Source: Antedon mediterranea
Lineage: Eukaryota; Echinodermata; Crinoidea; Comatulida; Antedonidae
Assembly: GCF_964355755.1 (NCBI RefSeq)
Contig: NC_092673.1
Span: 28,525,001-28,589,000 of the forward strand
DNA: 64,000 bases
Direction: 5' to 3'
Shown here: positions 1 through 11,375 of the stretch, piece by piece
How positions within the stretch are numbered: the stretch's first letter is position 1
How the letters are laid out: every line of letters starts with the position of its first letter
Notes under the pieces: generated by a model
Seen by the model: only the letters and a program-made list of their open reading frames with translations
Told to the model about the DNA's origin: nothing
Database searches by the model: none
Program-made: the position numbers and the translations under genes

Positions 1-215
1 ACCTTTGTTGTTGATTGATAAAATTCATACTCTTGTTTGATAATTATGTGTATTGTGTGTTAGGTGCATGGATGTATTGAGGTGGGTGGCGACACCCACC
101 TTTGAAGTATCTCACCCAGTCTAATTCAAAGCGATTGCAGCCAGTGATATTGTAAGGCTGTCCAACAGCACATGACCCACCTCTTGGACTTCTTTAGCTA
201 CATCCTTATCAGTGA

Positions 216-346
216 TGTAGCCACAAGAAATAAAGTGGTCTGGTTTTCGCAAGAAAGAGGAACAATCTCTGTTCAAGCCACTAAGTTGTCAAAAGCCTCT
301 GTGAAAAGTTATCAGGTTGAAACCTTACCAACTGTACTGGTGGCTA
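216..346 (+). repeat. Dispersed repeat, copy 1 of 2
   Basis: About 130 bp beginning GTAGCCACAAGAAATAAAG and ending CTGGTGGCTA closely matches 4498-4621 in the same orientation. The words GAACAATCTCTGTTC and GCCTCTGTGAAAA are shared. The open frame across it is not gene-like. The repeat class is unknown. Confidence 0.7.
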
Positions 347-654
347 CACCCTATATAATTCAATCCAATATCTTTATTTATCCCTCATGGGGACATTTTA
401 GAAGGCTCATTGTCATTAGTATCATTTTGCTCTCAATATGCCAACAATTTAGACACTTGTTTTATAGACTAATGAATGAATTAATTACAGTATCCATTTG
501 TTTTCAAGTGGAGCATTAATTGTTCTAAATATGACTAAATTACGTAGTTGTTCATTGATATATGTGTTTCTACACACTTGTTGATCTACTTTTCATTGCT
601 GCAAATATTTACATTTATTAAATTTGTATTATATTTTATTTATTAACACTCATA

Positions 655-857
655 CAGGCCTTGTCTTTTGCAAATTATAGGTGTGCTACAAATTGCACTC
701 CTCAATACATTCAGGGGTGCTGTAGGTGTGCTGTTTGTATTTTGGTGTGTAGAAGTACCAAAAAAATTAAGCGTGTTGTAAATCACACTCCTCAAGGGCC
801 GTTTAGGAGTGTGTTAGGTTAGTGATGGCACTCGCTCGCCTTAAAAGACAAGGCCTG
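655..857. mobile_element. 203-bp MITE with 15-bp TIRs and a 6-bp target duplication
   Basis: The ends are perfect inverted repeats, CAGGCCTTGTCTTTT on the left and its complement on the right. CTCATA lies immediately outside both ends and looks like a target-site duplication. The interior has no coding capacity, so this is a non-autonomous DNA transposon. The CAGG-type end would fit a hAT-like element, but hAT usually makes 8-bp duplications, so the superfamily is left open. Confidence 0.82.
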
Positions 858-3120
858 CTCATAAGGACCAAGACTAGCCAGTGTCTGTATCAGTAAACGT
901 ATAAACCATTTTTAAAAAGAATTGAAAAATACTTATCAATTTAGTATACTATTAAATTATACTTTTTTGTTCTTTTTTCCCCTTAAAACGTCACCTCTTT
1001 GATAATATAATAATTATTATTTTTAATATTATTTTTTCATCTTGTTTTCTACATTTTTAAACGTTTTCTTTATCTCTGTTTAAAGGTATGTAAGTTAAAT
1101 TGTCAATGTTATATTCGCCTAGATGAGTTACTCAACAAGGAATTGTATTGTTTATTTCTGTTCTTTGTTTAGCATTATCTTTCCAATTTTATTGATCACA
1201 TCAGGAGCGCTTTGAATTGATTATTTCCCTTGTTTTTATAACGGCAGGTGCTAAATACTTTTGTTTTCAAACTTGTTGAACAAAAGTTGAATAAGAGGTG
1301 AACCGTAAATGAATGAAGTGGGCCCTCTATGTTTATTTCTATTTGGCTCACTTGGTTTTTTTCATTTTATTTTAGCTATGGTTGCCAAAAAAGCTAATTT
1401 TCCAAACCATGCTAGGATTTATACATATTATGCATTTGTCATCAAATTGTTATGCGCTAGGCTAGTTGGGCCTATTTAACATCAATTCAGCTGCTGATAT
1501 CGATGTTTGAAAAGGGAGAACTTCAGAAAAAGGGTGGGTTCATTTGAACCCTAAACACACCTGGCGACGGGCTTGTATTGCATAAAGTGATGTCTCTTAT
1601 TTTGTGTGTCATTTTGTTTGAAAGAGAAACAATACAATTCAGATGTGATAAAATAATCTTTGTCAGATCAGATTCTTTCATTGACAATAAATATATTTGT
1701 TGTCAATTGTTCAATTTGTAAAATCACTGATAAAAATGCATATTGTATGTCTTTAGGTGGCAGCAGACTGTTTATTTGTGTCATCATAAAATGCCTTGGC
1801 CTCTTCATCCAATGATACCAATTGTTTCCTGTTGCCATGGTGAATTGCAATGTGATTCATTTCAGTGAGCTTTATGTAGTGTAATTTGATTTTATTTTAA
1901 GCCCCAATTCACACTTTCAAATTAATCTACTGCATAAAAACAAAGTTTGTGACAAGGAAATTGTCTGTTTTGACGCAAATCTTGATCAATTGATCCCATA
2001 TCCTGTTGCATTTAATATCTATAGTCATTGTTATTGTTTTTTCTCGGAGAAAAAGATTATAAATCATATATGTAGATCATAATTCTAATTTGAGATCTAC
2101 ATATTATTTTTATATTATGTATCATCACTTATTTTATATGGAATTTTCTCCATGTTTATATACCAAAAAGACAATAAAAAACACATTCATAATACTACTA
2201 TATTTTCATTATTATATTTTCATTATTATATTTTTCACATTCATAATATACTATATTTTCATTTAACTATACTCTATTTTTCTACATTTCGGCTACTAGC
2301 ATCAGTAGCCTTGTTCACATAAGTGACATGTTAATTAATTGTTTTCATCACTCATTGTGACTCAGATGAATTTTCTTCAAATACAAATTATGTAGAAAAT
2401 GTTTAAAAAACACAAATTTTGTAAACATCAATTTGTGGAAGATGCAATTGTTAATTTCTTGGTGAATTGTTTTCTCTTTTTATTGTATATGCCTGTACTA
2501 CTATCCAAAATAAAAAAGAATGGATGAATAATAACAGTATGTCTAATAGTATTAAAATCAATACATACACATATCAAAGCCTTGATGTTGTTTACTTAAA
2601 TTGTAAACCAGCATTTCTTGTGTATGACTTGTCTGTCTACCTGAAGTGGCTATTGTTACATTCAGAATCATAACAGCTTCCTATTGGCTGGTAAACAGGT
2701 CATGGTTCACCTATTCTTGTTTACAGGTCATTCAAGGTTAAATTTGATTGGTCCTTAGTTTTAGCTTTTCTCAGTAGCAGATCAGTGATTGAATAGGCCT
2801 AAGTTTTTTGTTATTTTGTCAAGAACATTTCTACTTCAACAACGTGGATAACAGAGGCTTCACTGTTTAGCATGGATAATCTGTAAAACTTGGATTATTT
2901 TTGGATAATGTTTTAGTCTCTTGTGGTTCATGACACAATTACTGACGTTGTGTCGTATTTAGAAACCAGTCATTTACTGTCACAATCGGAAAATATTCGT
3001 TCATCATTGGAATAATATTAACGGTCATCAACAAGTGATTTGATTATCAATAATTTCAGGATTTTATTTTCTCCGATTATTTGAAATGTTTTTATTCATA
3101 ATTTGTAATTAACGGTCATC
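858..3120. other. AT-rich non-coding DNA, no gene recognised
   Basis: Only short, stop-riddled open frames are present. There is a short iteration of TATTTTCATTAT near 2200-2270. I recognise no domain, RNA gene or transposon end. Confidence 0.5.
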
Positions 3121-3250
3121 ATGACTTATAAGGAATATAGGCCCAGAGTGCGGCCAGGTCGTAGGTCAAGTAAGCGTAGGCCAATCAGCAGGCATGGGCA
3201 TAAGTCAAGTAGTTTGTTCTGGTGTCTTCGGCCTTCTAGTCCGACGAAGG
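3121..3250 (+). CDS. Candidate alternative first exon of the RasGAP gene (speculative)
   Basis: An ATG opens a 43-codon Arg/Ser-rich segment starting MTYKEYRPRVRPGRRSSKRR, in a patch more GC-rich than its surroundings. It runs to a possible donor, AAGG|GTTAGT. That break leaves one nucleotide of a codon, which is the phase required by the RasGAP exon at 17330. Joining them would give ...[13 protein letters not shown]. Vertebrate DAB2IP isoforms also start with Arg/Ser-rich sequence from separate promoters. Against this, the donor is weak, the join would span 14 kb, and chance gives the right phase one time in three. It could equally be non-coding. Confidence 0.25.
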
Positions 3251-3330
3251 GTTAGTATTTTATTCAGTTTATTTGATAAAAAGTGAACGGCAGACAGTAG
3301 ACATGTATAGTATGGGTTTACTTACTGTAG

Positions 3331-3440
3331 TAGGCATATCACTACCATATTTAGGCATATCACTACCATATTTAGGCATATCACTACCATATTTGGGCAC
3401 ATTTTTTTTGGTCAAACTACAGTAGTTTGACAGTGGAGAC
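3331..3440. mobile_element. MITE family A relic (with 21-bp internal repeats)
   Basis: Three tandem copies (21-bp period) of TAGGCATATCACTACCATAT are followed by GGGCACA, then TTTGACAGTG-GAGAC. These are the interior and right end of the family whose complete members are at 30736-30898 and 26875-27006. The left end is lost. Confidence 0.7.
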
Positions 3441-3904
3441 ATAGCAGTTTAAGAATATAAAATAAATTGAATTCCTTATCTTCACTATTACCATTAGACC
3501 ATTTCTAAATATTTTAAAACTGATTGTCATTGCAATGTCATAGGCATGAAACAGGATCTAGAAATTATAATAAAAATTAAAATTATTTGTGGTTGAGGGT
3601 CTTTAAAATGAAAGTCAAATATTCACACCTGTCACACTAACCTAAATACCGACCGCAAAATAATTCATACATTTATTTTATACTTATATCATATTTGGTG
3701 TTGTAATGTCCTTTTTAAATTGTTCTATATTTGTGATGTTGGCATGTACAGTACTTGTAACATGTCGTTTAAAAAAAAACCTCCCAGCTACCTACCTACA
3801 TTACCTTCTGCGACTGATGCCCTGCTGCCGATACCGGGGAAGATGAGTAAGCCTGTTGTATAAACATAATTAAATTTTATCTATTTTAATTTTTATTATT
3901 TTTC

Positions 3905-4231
3905 ATAGATAAATAATAATAATAATAATAATACCACATTTATATAGCGCCCTTTTCATGAGTAATCATGCTCAAAGGCGCTTTACAAGCATTATTACCC
4001 CAGTATTTTTTGGGATCAAACACGTATGGAAACATACTCCCATAATGCAGCCGGTAACCAGCGCAAAGTTGTGTCTAGATCTAACCGGGTACCCATTTAT
4101 ACACCTGGGTGGAGAGAGGCAACGTAAGTAAAGTATCTTGCCTACGGATACAAGCAATGCGGCGAGAGTTGGATTCGAACCTAGGTCTGACGATCGGTAG
4201 TCCAACGTCCAACAAACTGCGCCACACGCCC
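3905..4231 (-). mobile_element. tRNA-derived SINE, near full length
   Basis: Read on the minus strand, it starts with a tRNA-like head. An A-box-like GTGGCGCAGTTTGTTGGA is followed by a perfect B box, GGTTCGAATCC (plus-strand 4171-4181). A body follows, containing TTGCCTCTCTCCACCCAGGT, and the 3' tail is GGCGCTATATAAATGTGG followed by (ATT)n at 3905-3932. This is the standard layout of a Pol III-transcribed SINE mobilised by a LINE that recognises its tail. Relics with related head or tail sequence occur near 8530, 27720 and 61120. Confidence 0.9.
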
Positions 4232-4497
4232 TTATAAAGAAGTTAAAATACGGCAATGATCTTGAAAATTAATAAATGTCGATTGAACTTCCAAATATTA
4301 TTTTGCGGCTTGATTGTAAAGGTGTGACTTGACTTCCTATAAATAAATAACAATAATCGCATTGTTGTCAAGGATATCCTCGTTAAGCACTTGACTCAGA
4401 TGGGTGAGGTGGGATTACAATGAAAAATAAAGTACAAAAACTTTTTCTCATTTATATATGATTACAGTAGAATTTCATCTTATATTATTTACAGTGT

Positions 4498-4621
4498 TGT
4501 AGCCACAAGAAATAAAGTGGTTCGGTTTTCGTAAGAAATGGGAACAATCTCTGTTCCAGCCACTTGGTTGTCAAAGGCCTCTGTGAAAAAGTGGTCAGGT
4601 TATCAACCATACTGGTGGCTA
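4498..4621 (+). repeat. Dispersed repeat, copy 2 of 2
   Basis: Same family as 216-346. It runs from GTAGCCACAAGAAATAAAG to CATACTGGTGGCTA with scattered substitutions and a small internal deletion. Confidence 0.7.
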
Positions 4622-5822
4622 AGGCCCGGTTAAATCTTTCAAAAAACAATTCTGTTCTGTCTATATTTATCACCAGTAGCCATTTTCGTCCATTGTGTCC
4701 ACTTTTCTTTGTTTTAACTTTTCCTGGAAAGATACATGAGTAATATCACAAAAAACATTCTGAAACCTTTTGTGTTTTATCCATAATTGACATTATATTC
4801 ATGTGAGTGGACAATGGTGATTATTTGTACTGTATCTTACATAAGTGACTAATGAGTCATCATGTAAAGGAAACCATTGTTTACAATCTGCTGGAGTAAA
4901 CAATCCTCTGAAATGAATTTGAAAACTAAATTAACCGGATGTATACATACATGGAGAGGAACAAATATAGTACAAAGTTGAAGTTTATATTACTTTACAT
5001 TCATGTCAAAGTGTGCTGGTGCAAAATGTTTCCTTTATTCTGAAAGTTTGGTATTCAGGACAGTGGTAAGAATTTGACGATGAACTCTGAGAAAATGAGA
5101 TTTTCCGGTTTTCAAGAGTCCACTTTTGAGAGAGTCTGTGATTGTAACACATGTACGCCATAAACATACAATTCTTTTGCAAATATTGTACAGTACAGTA
5201 GATATGAAAAAGTATACAGTAATCACTATACGAGAATATTTTAGTTGTAATTTCTATTTGCGGTAAAGGTCTGTTTAATTTTTGTTAAATTTCACTCATG
5301 CTTCCTCGCTCACGATTACGTTTCAGTGTCAGTTATTGTTAATTAATTATTGTATAATTTTAGTTTAGGTGGAAAATTAATTTTTAACTTTAACAACAAC
5401 TCTGATGTCATAAACTATTTTGACCTTGACAAAAACAATTATTTACATAGGGCAAACCAATCCTAAGATTTAGATTAGATTTTTGTGATAAGTACAATGC
5501 ATCCGGTAGTTGTATTATGACGTTTGTTTACAATTCTTTAAAAGTGACAGAATATTTACTATTAGGAAAATAATATTGGAAATTTACAGTGCCTACGTAT
5601 TGGAAAAAAATAAAAAAATTAGTTTTGAGAGAAGAGAACTATTAAATATAAATTATTAAATATCATAAATTTAAATTTAATTATATCCCACTTTCATTTT
5701 GAAATCTGAGGAAAGTACTTGACCAATTTTGCTTTTTTGCTAATTTTATTTTGTGCAAAATATCCATTATTGTAATTTGTTCAGTAATTGTATCATAATA
5801 TCCCAGAAATAGTAAGCAACAA
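4622..5822. other. AT-rich non-coding DNA
   Basis: No gene, RNA or transposon end recognised. Open frames here are short and lack conserved motifs. Confidence 0.45.
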
Positions 5823-5824
5823 TA

Positions 5825-7882
5825 GAGAGAAATGGCGAACCGCGATGACGTCACTCAAATTTCACCGAGTGGGTATAGATTGTAAACAAACCATTTCGCC
5901 ACATGTTTTTGTATGGGAAATTCCGATGGGTTGAGTTAAAAAAGTAGGTAGAAAAGAACGTTTAAAACACACATAATAGCAGTATCTTTTTTTTTTTGCA
6001 ACCCCTTAACAATTTTAATGTTATATGGGCAAATCTTAACATATTTTATTTTAATTTGGATTGAATTAAGACGCGTTTTTGTTATATACTGTACCCAGCT
6101 CTAGGCCCTAGATAGTTGGCCTGTATATGCTGTAGTACCTCGAGTACTCGAGCCTAGCACGGATTATCGGTTATTATAATAATAATAATAACTAGATTTG
6201 AACTCGTCACTACGGACGAGTTAGGTTATCCGCAGCGCAAAAGCCACGTGCACGTCATACGTTAGAATATTGCGCGCAGAAAAACGATTATGCCATTGAA
6301 AAAAATCTTAGTGCGCTCTCTATTTTGCGTCACGTCAAAGTGTATACGGTATACGCTATATACTGTATACGTACTACATACAGTTCAGAATAGGTGAAAA
6401 TAATTGACCAAAGTTATTGACGATTTTGCACATGATGACGTAATAACAAATTTTTAAAATTGTGAATCATGCGAAAGATAATTGATTGACCTAGACAATA
6501 TAGAGAAATGGAGGGAAATGAAATACGGATAAGTGGAGATGCGCTCTATTAAATATGATGAGCTATGACGAAAGAGACAAAAATCCTATATTTGATATTC
6601 GAGTGGCCATACGATGACGTCACAATGTTCGGTTAGCTTAATCGATGCATGATTCTATATCTACAACTCATCTTCTTTCAGAATTTGTAAAAAAAAATAA
6701 AATTCACCATGTAGTTTAAAATCTATGACTGTTCAAAAAAAGGTATAATTTTGACACAATTTTGAAATTTTTTTCAAAAACGCGCGCAAATTGTTTAATT
6801 TTACGTGCTCGTATGACGTGATTTTAAGTCGAAATTGTTTGAAAGTTGGTAAAATTACTAGAGAAGGCTGAAAAAACAAAAATCAAGGAAAAAAAATATG
6901 TTTTTGCGCTGCGTGCGCACGCGCGCGTAAAAATATTGCCTACGCGTCGGAATTTTTGAAATGCTCAAAATGACATGAAACGCGTAGAAAGTTGATTAGA
7001 AATGAATTTAGCGCATTTTGAAATTTTGAACGCGCGTGCACGCGTAACTTTATTGAAACATGCCATTTTTAATCCATAGAAAGTTTGCGCAAAATATGAC
7101 TTAAATTTTTACCAAGTTTCAATAGAAAATGACTTTTGGTTTTTAATCTATGATCAATCATTGAAATTCATAAAATCGCGCGTAACTTGCGCTGCGCAAC
7201 TCCGAAATCACCGAAAAGCTTGGCTGCACATCTACAGTTATAGGTCAATCTTATGACAAAGTTATGCAATTTTATGTCAGCAAGAATTAGAGATACGCTG
7301 CGAACAAAATTCGGGGAAAGAAAGAAGAATATCGAAAAAAAAAAAAAAAAAAAAAAAGATCCTGACAATAACAAGAGGTTATCCGCCAAGAGCGGATAAC
7401 CAATAATCATAATAATAATAATATTGGAAATTCGTTATTGCATACTGTACTACTACTACTACTACTTTAGCTAGGGTGCTGCTAGGCCTCTCCTAGCTAG
7501 GTAGTAAGACTAAATAGAGCATCTCTAGTAGATGTAGGCCTAGCATTAGTTTCAGCTTGACAACTGCCATTTTGTTATGTGGCTAGTGATGCTTCCTTCC
7601 TGCAGGGGGCTATCGCCAGTAATGAATACTTGATAACACCATTCTACTATAATATTATAGGCCTAGTCTAATGTAGACCTACAGATATGAGATATTTTTA
7701 GGAATATGATTGTGAATGATGGATGACTTTTATACATAACAAGAATTATGAGCGTTACAGCAACAACATTGGTTAGACGACGCCATATTCACGTGTATAA
7801 ACATAGGAAATGTGCCGCCCTCAACGGTTTGTTATGATTTTATACCCACTCGGATTTTAGACGCCGGTTCGCCATTTCTCTC
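5825..7882. mobile_element. 2.06-kb non-autonomous TA-flanked DNA transposon
   Basis: The termini are inverted repeats: GAGAGAAATGGCGAACCG at the left and CGGTTCGCCATTTCTCTC at the right. Both are flanked by TA (5823-5824 and 7883-7884). Similarity continues inward, with CCGAGTGGGTATA on the left and TATACCCACTCGG on the right. A TA duplication fits the Tc1/mariner superfamily or relatives. No transposase is recognised. The interior carries a second, CpG-rich repeat (6191-7401), so this copy looks composite. Confidence 0.8.
6191..7401. mobile_element. Nested CpG-rich repeat inside the TA-flanked transposon
   Basis: Bounded by ATA/ATT microsatellites. It starts ACTAGATTTGAACTCGTCAC and carries GGTTATCCGC near the left end and GCGGATAACC at 7392-7401 as short inverted ends. 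The interior is unusually rich in CGCG and GCGCGC words for this window. ACGTGCTCGTATGACGT near 6803 recurs in diverged form at 40436, and the left end recurs at 44456. A poly-A tract lies near 7337-7358. Confidence 0.55.
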
Positions 7883-8529
7883 TATTGGCAAATAGTTTAC
7901 AATGGCAACAATATTACCTGTAATAATTGCAATATTGCCTAATAAACTCCTTTTATGTGTCTTAAATTTTCTGTTTTTACTGTGATTATTATGTTGTTTT
8001 AATATAAGTTGTTTTATTCAACTGTAATACAGTACAGTATACTGTAGTATGTTTCACTGTTGTGAGTGTGTGTGTACATTGAAATTTCAACTGGTGATCA
8101 TAAATCAAAATGTACAATAGCGCCCTCTCTAGTAGTGACTCATTCAGTGACTCAGTGTCCACACTAAAATGTTATTGAAATTGAACAGCAACTAATAATA
8201 TACAATTAAGCTGATGACAAATCAACAAAAGCACCTGCCTTAGATATTGTTATTCATTTTAACAACAATATTGATTAAAATAATTGGACCACACCTATGC
8301 TTGTGTGAAGTCTTGTCATTGTAAGAAAAGATTGAGTCTGAAAGAAACGCATTTTATATATTATGTTGTGAGAAATGTCTTGCGCTGTCATTTTCATGTT
8401 TGTAGGCCGTGTTGATGAGCCAGGTAGGTACATTAACAAATTTGGGATAATAAATATTTCATACAGATATTTTAAAATGAAATGCTGTACAGTACATACA
8501 GTAAGAAAAATATATTATGTTGTTTATTA
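7883..8529. other. Non-coding DNA
   Basis: No gene seen. Several TACAGTACAGTATACTGTA-like words occur near 8030, as elsewhere in the window. Confidence 0.4.
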
Positions 8530-8800
8530 TAAATACATTATTTAGGTGGATGAATTAAACTGTTCCCCAGTTATCAGTGATGGTGTATCCCCATACTCCG
8601 GTTTGGGTGCTACTGTAGCTTGGTGTTTTTGTCTTTTTGTTCTCTTCATTTTGTTTTCCACTTTTTCTCTTTATTGTCGAGCGCATAGAGACTTTTATTT
8701 ATTATGTATAAATTATTTTAATACATATTATTTTTTATTTTTTTATTTGTTTATTTGCGCTATATAATTATAAATCTACTTATTATTATTACTATAAAAT
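8530..8800 (+). mobile_element. SINE-like element (3' part)
   Basis: Sequence ending GAGCGCATAGAGACTTT...TTTGCGCTATATAATTATA with trailing TTATTATTATTA has the tail organisation of the SINE at 3905-4231. No clear A or B box is visible, so the head is missing or of another type. The short open frame here (about 73 codons) is a by-product. Confidence 0.5.
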
Positions 8801-8822
8801 ATACTACCTACATAGTCTATGC

Positions 8823-8950
8823 ATAAGGCTTGGTTCCCACTAGAACACCACAAGGACGTATACGAACACAAATAATTTGACCAATTATAAGCGATGGATC
8901 ATGCATGTTCAGCATCCTTGCGTTGTTTTCCTAGTGGGAAACAAGGTTTA
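8823..8950. mobile_element. MITE family B, copy 1
   Basis: About 130 bp with imperfect inverted ends: AAGGCTTGGTTCCCACTAG at the left and CTAGTGGGAAACAAGG at the right. It contains GACCAATTATAAGCGATGGA. A related element is at 28075-28196 in the RasGAP gene. Confidence 0.65.
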
Positions 8951-9840
8951 TGAAGTCTACTGTTCCATGGGTACAGTAGTAAGTGTGAATCTACAGTATT
9001 CTGAAGGGTACAGTACTGTACAAGACAAGGTGTAAGAACATGACTAGATTACATTCCCCTTGCAATTCCATACCTAATGCAATTACTTGATGTAACAGAT
9101 CCATATTACAGATATTCTATATTCAAATTAAGTATATACCCCAAAAGTGAAAACAGGTTTTAAACCCTGATTCTATTTGGGAATTCTTTAGCAATGATGT
9201 AGGTAATCTTTAAAGCACAACCTCTGTTTAAGGGGGTGAGTTGTGGGCTTAATGTTGCCTGTAAAATTAAGTTTTGAGTGTATCGTTACCTGGCACTAAC
9301 ATCATATCTGTTTTATATGAGTCACGTTTTTAGCCGTTTGCCGTTGCTAACTTTATTCAACATTTTGTGTCGGGATCAGACATGAAAGATGAAACTAGCA
9401 TAATCGATGACTTGTAGAGATTCCCGAAGGAGTACACGATGGACTTAGTCAATTTCCATAATGTAATAGCGTGGCTTCGTCACGTTTTGTAAACAGACAA
9501 TATTTTATTTATTGTTTTTTTAGTTTATACTTATTTTTGTCTATTTGACATGATACTGTAATATACTGAGGTTAAAAGATTTTATTGAACCATGTTTAAT
9601 ATATAATTAATTCGCTTGTAATTTCTTGTATTATGAACTGGATAAAAAAAAAAAATCATACAGTACAGTTCTGTATTACAGGTATACACTCACACTGGAT
9701 TATATGTTTATTTATTTTATAAAAAATGCTAATTTATTTATTTTTTAAAAAAATATGTTCAATGGGTACAGTAGCCTGGTTTACTCTGTAGTCATTGCCA
9801 CAATTTACTTACAAAAAAGCATGATGTCCTATTATTTTAG

Positions 9841-9968
9841 TAAAGCTCTGTCTACAATATCACACTTTATGTGGAAACAAAATGTGATGAGCCCATGGAC
9901 ACGATGACAACTTATCACTACCATATTTAGGCACATCACAATAGTTTGATAGTGTAGACAGAGCTTTA
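9841..9968. mobile_element. MITE family A, complete short copy
   Basis: Ends AAAGCTCTGTCTACA and TGTAGACAGAGCTTT form inverted repeats. The interior contains GATGAGCCCATGGACACGATG and one copy of the TATCACTACCATATTTAGGCA unit. Confidence 0.8.
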
Positions 9969-10105
9969 GTCTGTAACGTAAAAGGGTGAAAGTTCACAAT
10001 GGAAGATTTAAATCCAGGTTTTTGTAGAGTTCTAGGCCAATGCCATCTTGTTGACAGCTTTTTCCTGCTCTGATGCTAACATTGGCTTTCCTTGGAAATA
10101 AGTGA

Positions 10106-10265
10106 GGTTTTACACGGTTTAAACACTGCAATAAAAGCAGCTGTTTTCCTGTTGCCCTGTCTTTAATGTTACTAGGAGCGCATAATGGTTTTATACGGCT
10201 TAAACGCTGCAATGAGGGCAGCTGTTTTCCCGTCGACCGGTCTTAATGTTATAGGAGCAAATGAT
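10106..10265. repeat. 81-bp tandem duplication
   Basis: Two diverged adjacent copies, 10106-10186 and 10187-10265. Each holds GGTTTTAYACGG...GCAGCTGTTTTCC...TTAATGTTA..AGGAGC. The open frames are probably fortuitous. Confidence 0.65.
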
Positions 10266-11040
10266 TCAGATCAAGTCATTATGGTCAAAAGAAAATGTTC
10301 ACGTACTGTAAAGAAAAACATTTGAATTTGAACAATTGAATTTATCAAATTTATATCCAGAATATGTCAAAGATTTGTAGGCCAAATTCAGTTTTTCTAG
10401 TTGGAAAAAAAATTCTCAATAAAGAAACGGATGACGTACAGTACTAATTATCAAATTAGTCTTTTCATCTGTGCCTTATTAAATTATATTTTAATGTGTT
10501 TGTTATCATGTTCCATAGACAGTATTGAGGGACAGTAAAAGTAGGTACTGTATTATCCCTCCATGTACTGTACTGGAAATTTCAGAAAATATGTAAAGTA
10601 ATTAGCCTAATTAGTGTTCTGTCACCAACGTCCTTTGGATGTGGTCACATAGTACGGGTCATAATCATTAACTGCAATTATTACTGGTGTATTTTCATGT
10701 TTCCTTGGATAGTCTATTAGTTCTCTGTGGCTGCTAGCATTTTAGAATCTCATTATGACAGTACATTAAATATTGATGAGGTTAATGATTTTACCGTGCC
10801 ATTTATAAGGCATTAGCGCTACATACTTATGGTATATGAGTGATTATGGGGTAATTAATGTGCTCTCGAACATGAAATGAGAAGATATAATGAACCTGCT
10901 AAAATTAGGATTTTTTGTCAAACAATGGAGGATAAATTGGTTATTTTGCGTGTTTGTCTTTTATATAATATTATGCAAGAAATGAAACACAATGCTGAAA
11001 TAATAAAGTAAATTTGATATTACAACACTCATAAAAATGT

Positions 11041-11375
11041 TGAAGAATATCATGTGTGAATGCAGGCTAAAAGTAGATCTTACATTGTTGAAGAATATCA
11101 TGTGTGAATGCAGGCTAAAAGTAGATCTTACAGTGTTGAAGAATATCATGTGTGAATGCAGGCTAAAAGTAGATCCTACAGTGTTGAAGAATATCATGTG
11201 TGAATGCAGGCTAAAGTAGATCTTACAGTGTTGAAGAATATCATGTGTGAATGCAGGCTAAAAGTAGATCTTACAGTGTTGAAGAATATTATGTGTGAAT
11301 GCAGGCTAAAAGTAGATCTTATAGTGTTGAAGAATATCATGTGTGAATGCAGGCTAAAAAAGTAGATTTTACAGT
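11041..11375. repeat. 48-bp minisatellite, 7 copies
   Basis: The unit TGAAGAATATCATGTGTGAA...GCAGGCTAAAAGTAGATCT repeats with starts at 11041, 11089, 11137, 11185, 11232, 11280 and 11328. One copy lacks one A and the last has extra A's. Because 48 is a multiple of three, an open frame runs through the array on both strands. Nothing supports translation. Confidence 0.92.

Noticed and set aside
172-519. 115-codon frame at the window start
   Set aside because: Part of it is the dispersed repeat also found at 4498-4621, where the frame is not preserved.
3972-4256. 94-codon minus-strand frame
   Set aside because: Lies across the tRNA-derived SINE at 3905-4231. The apparent protein is the SINE body.
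11037-11219. Open frame MLKNIMCECRLKVDLT repeated
   Set aside because: A product of the 48-bp minisatellite. Both strands are open and nothing indicates translation.
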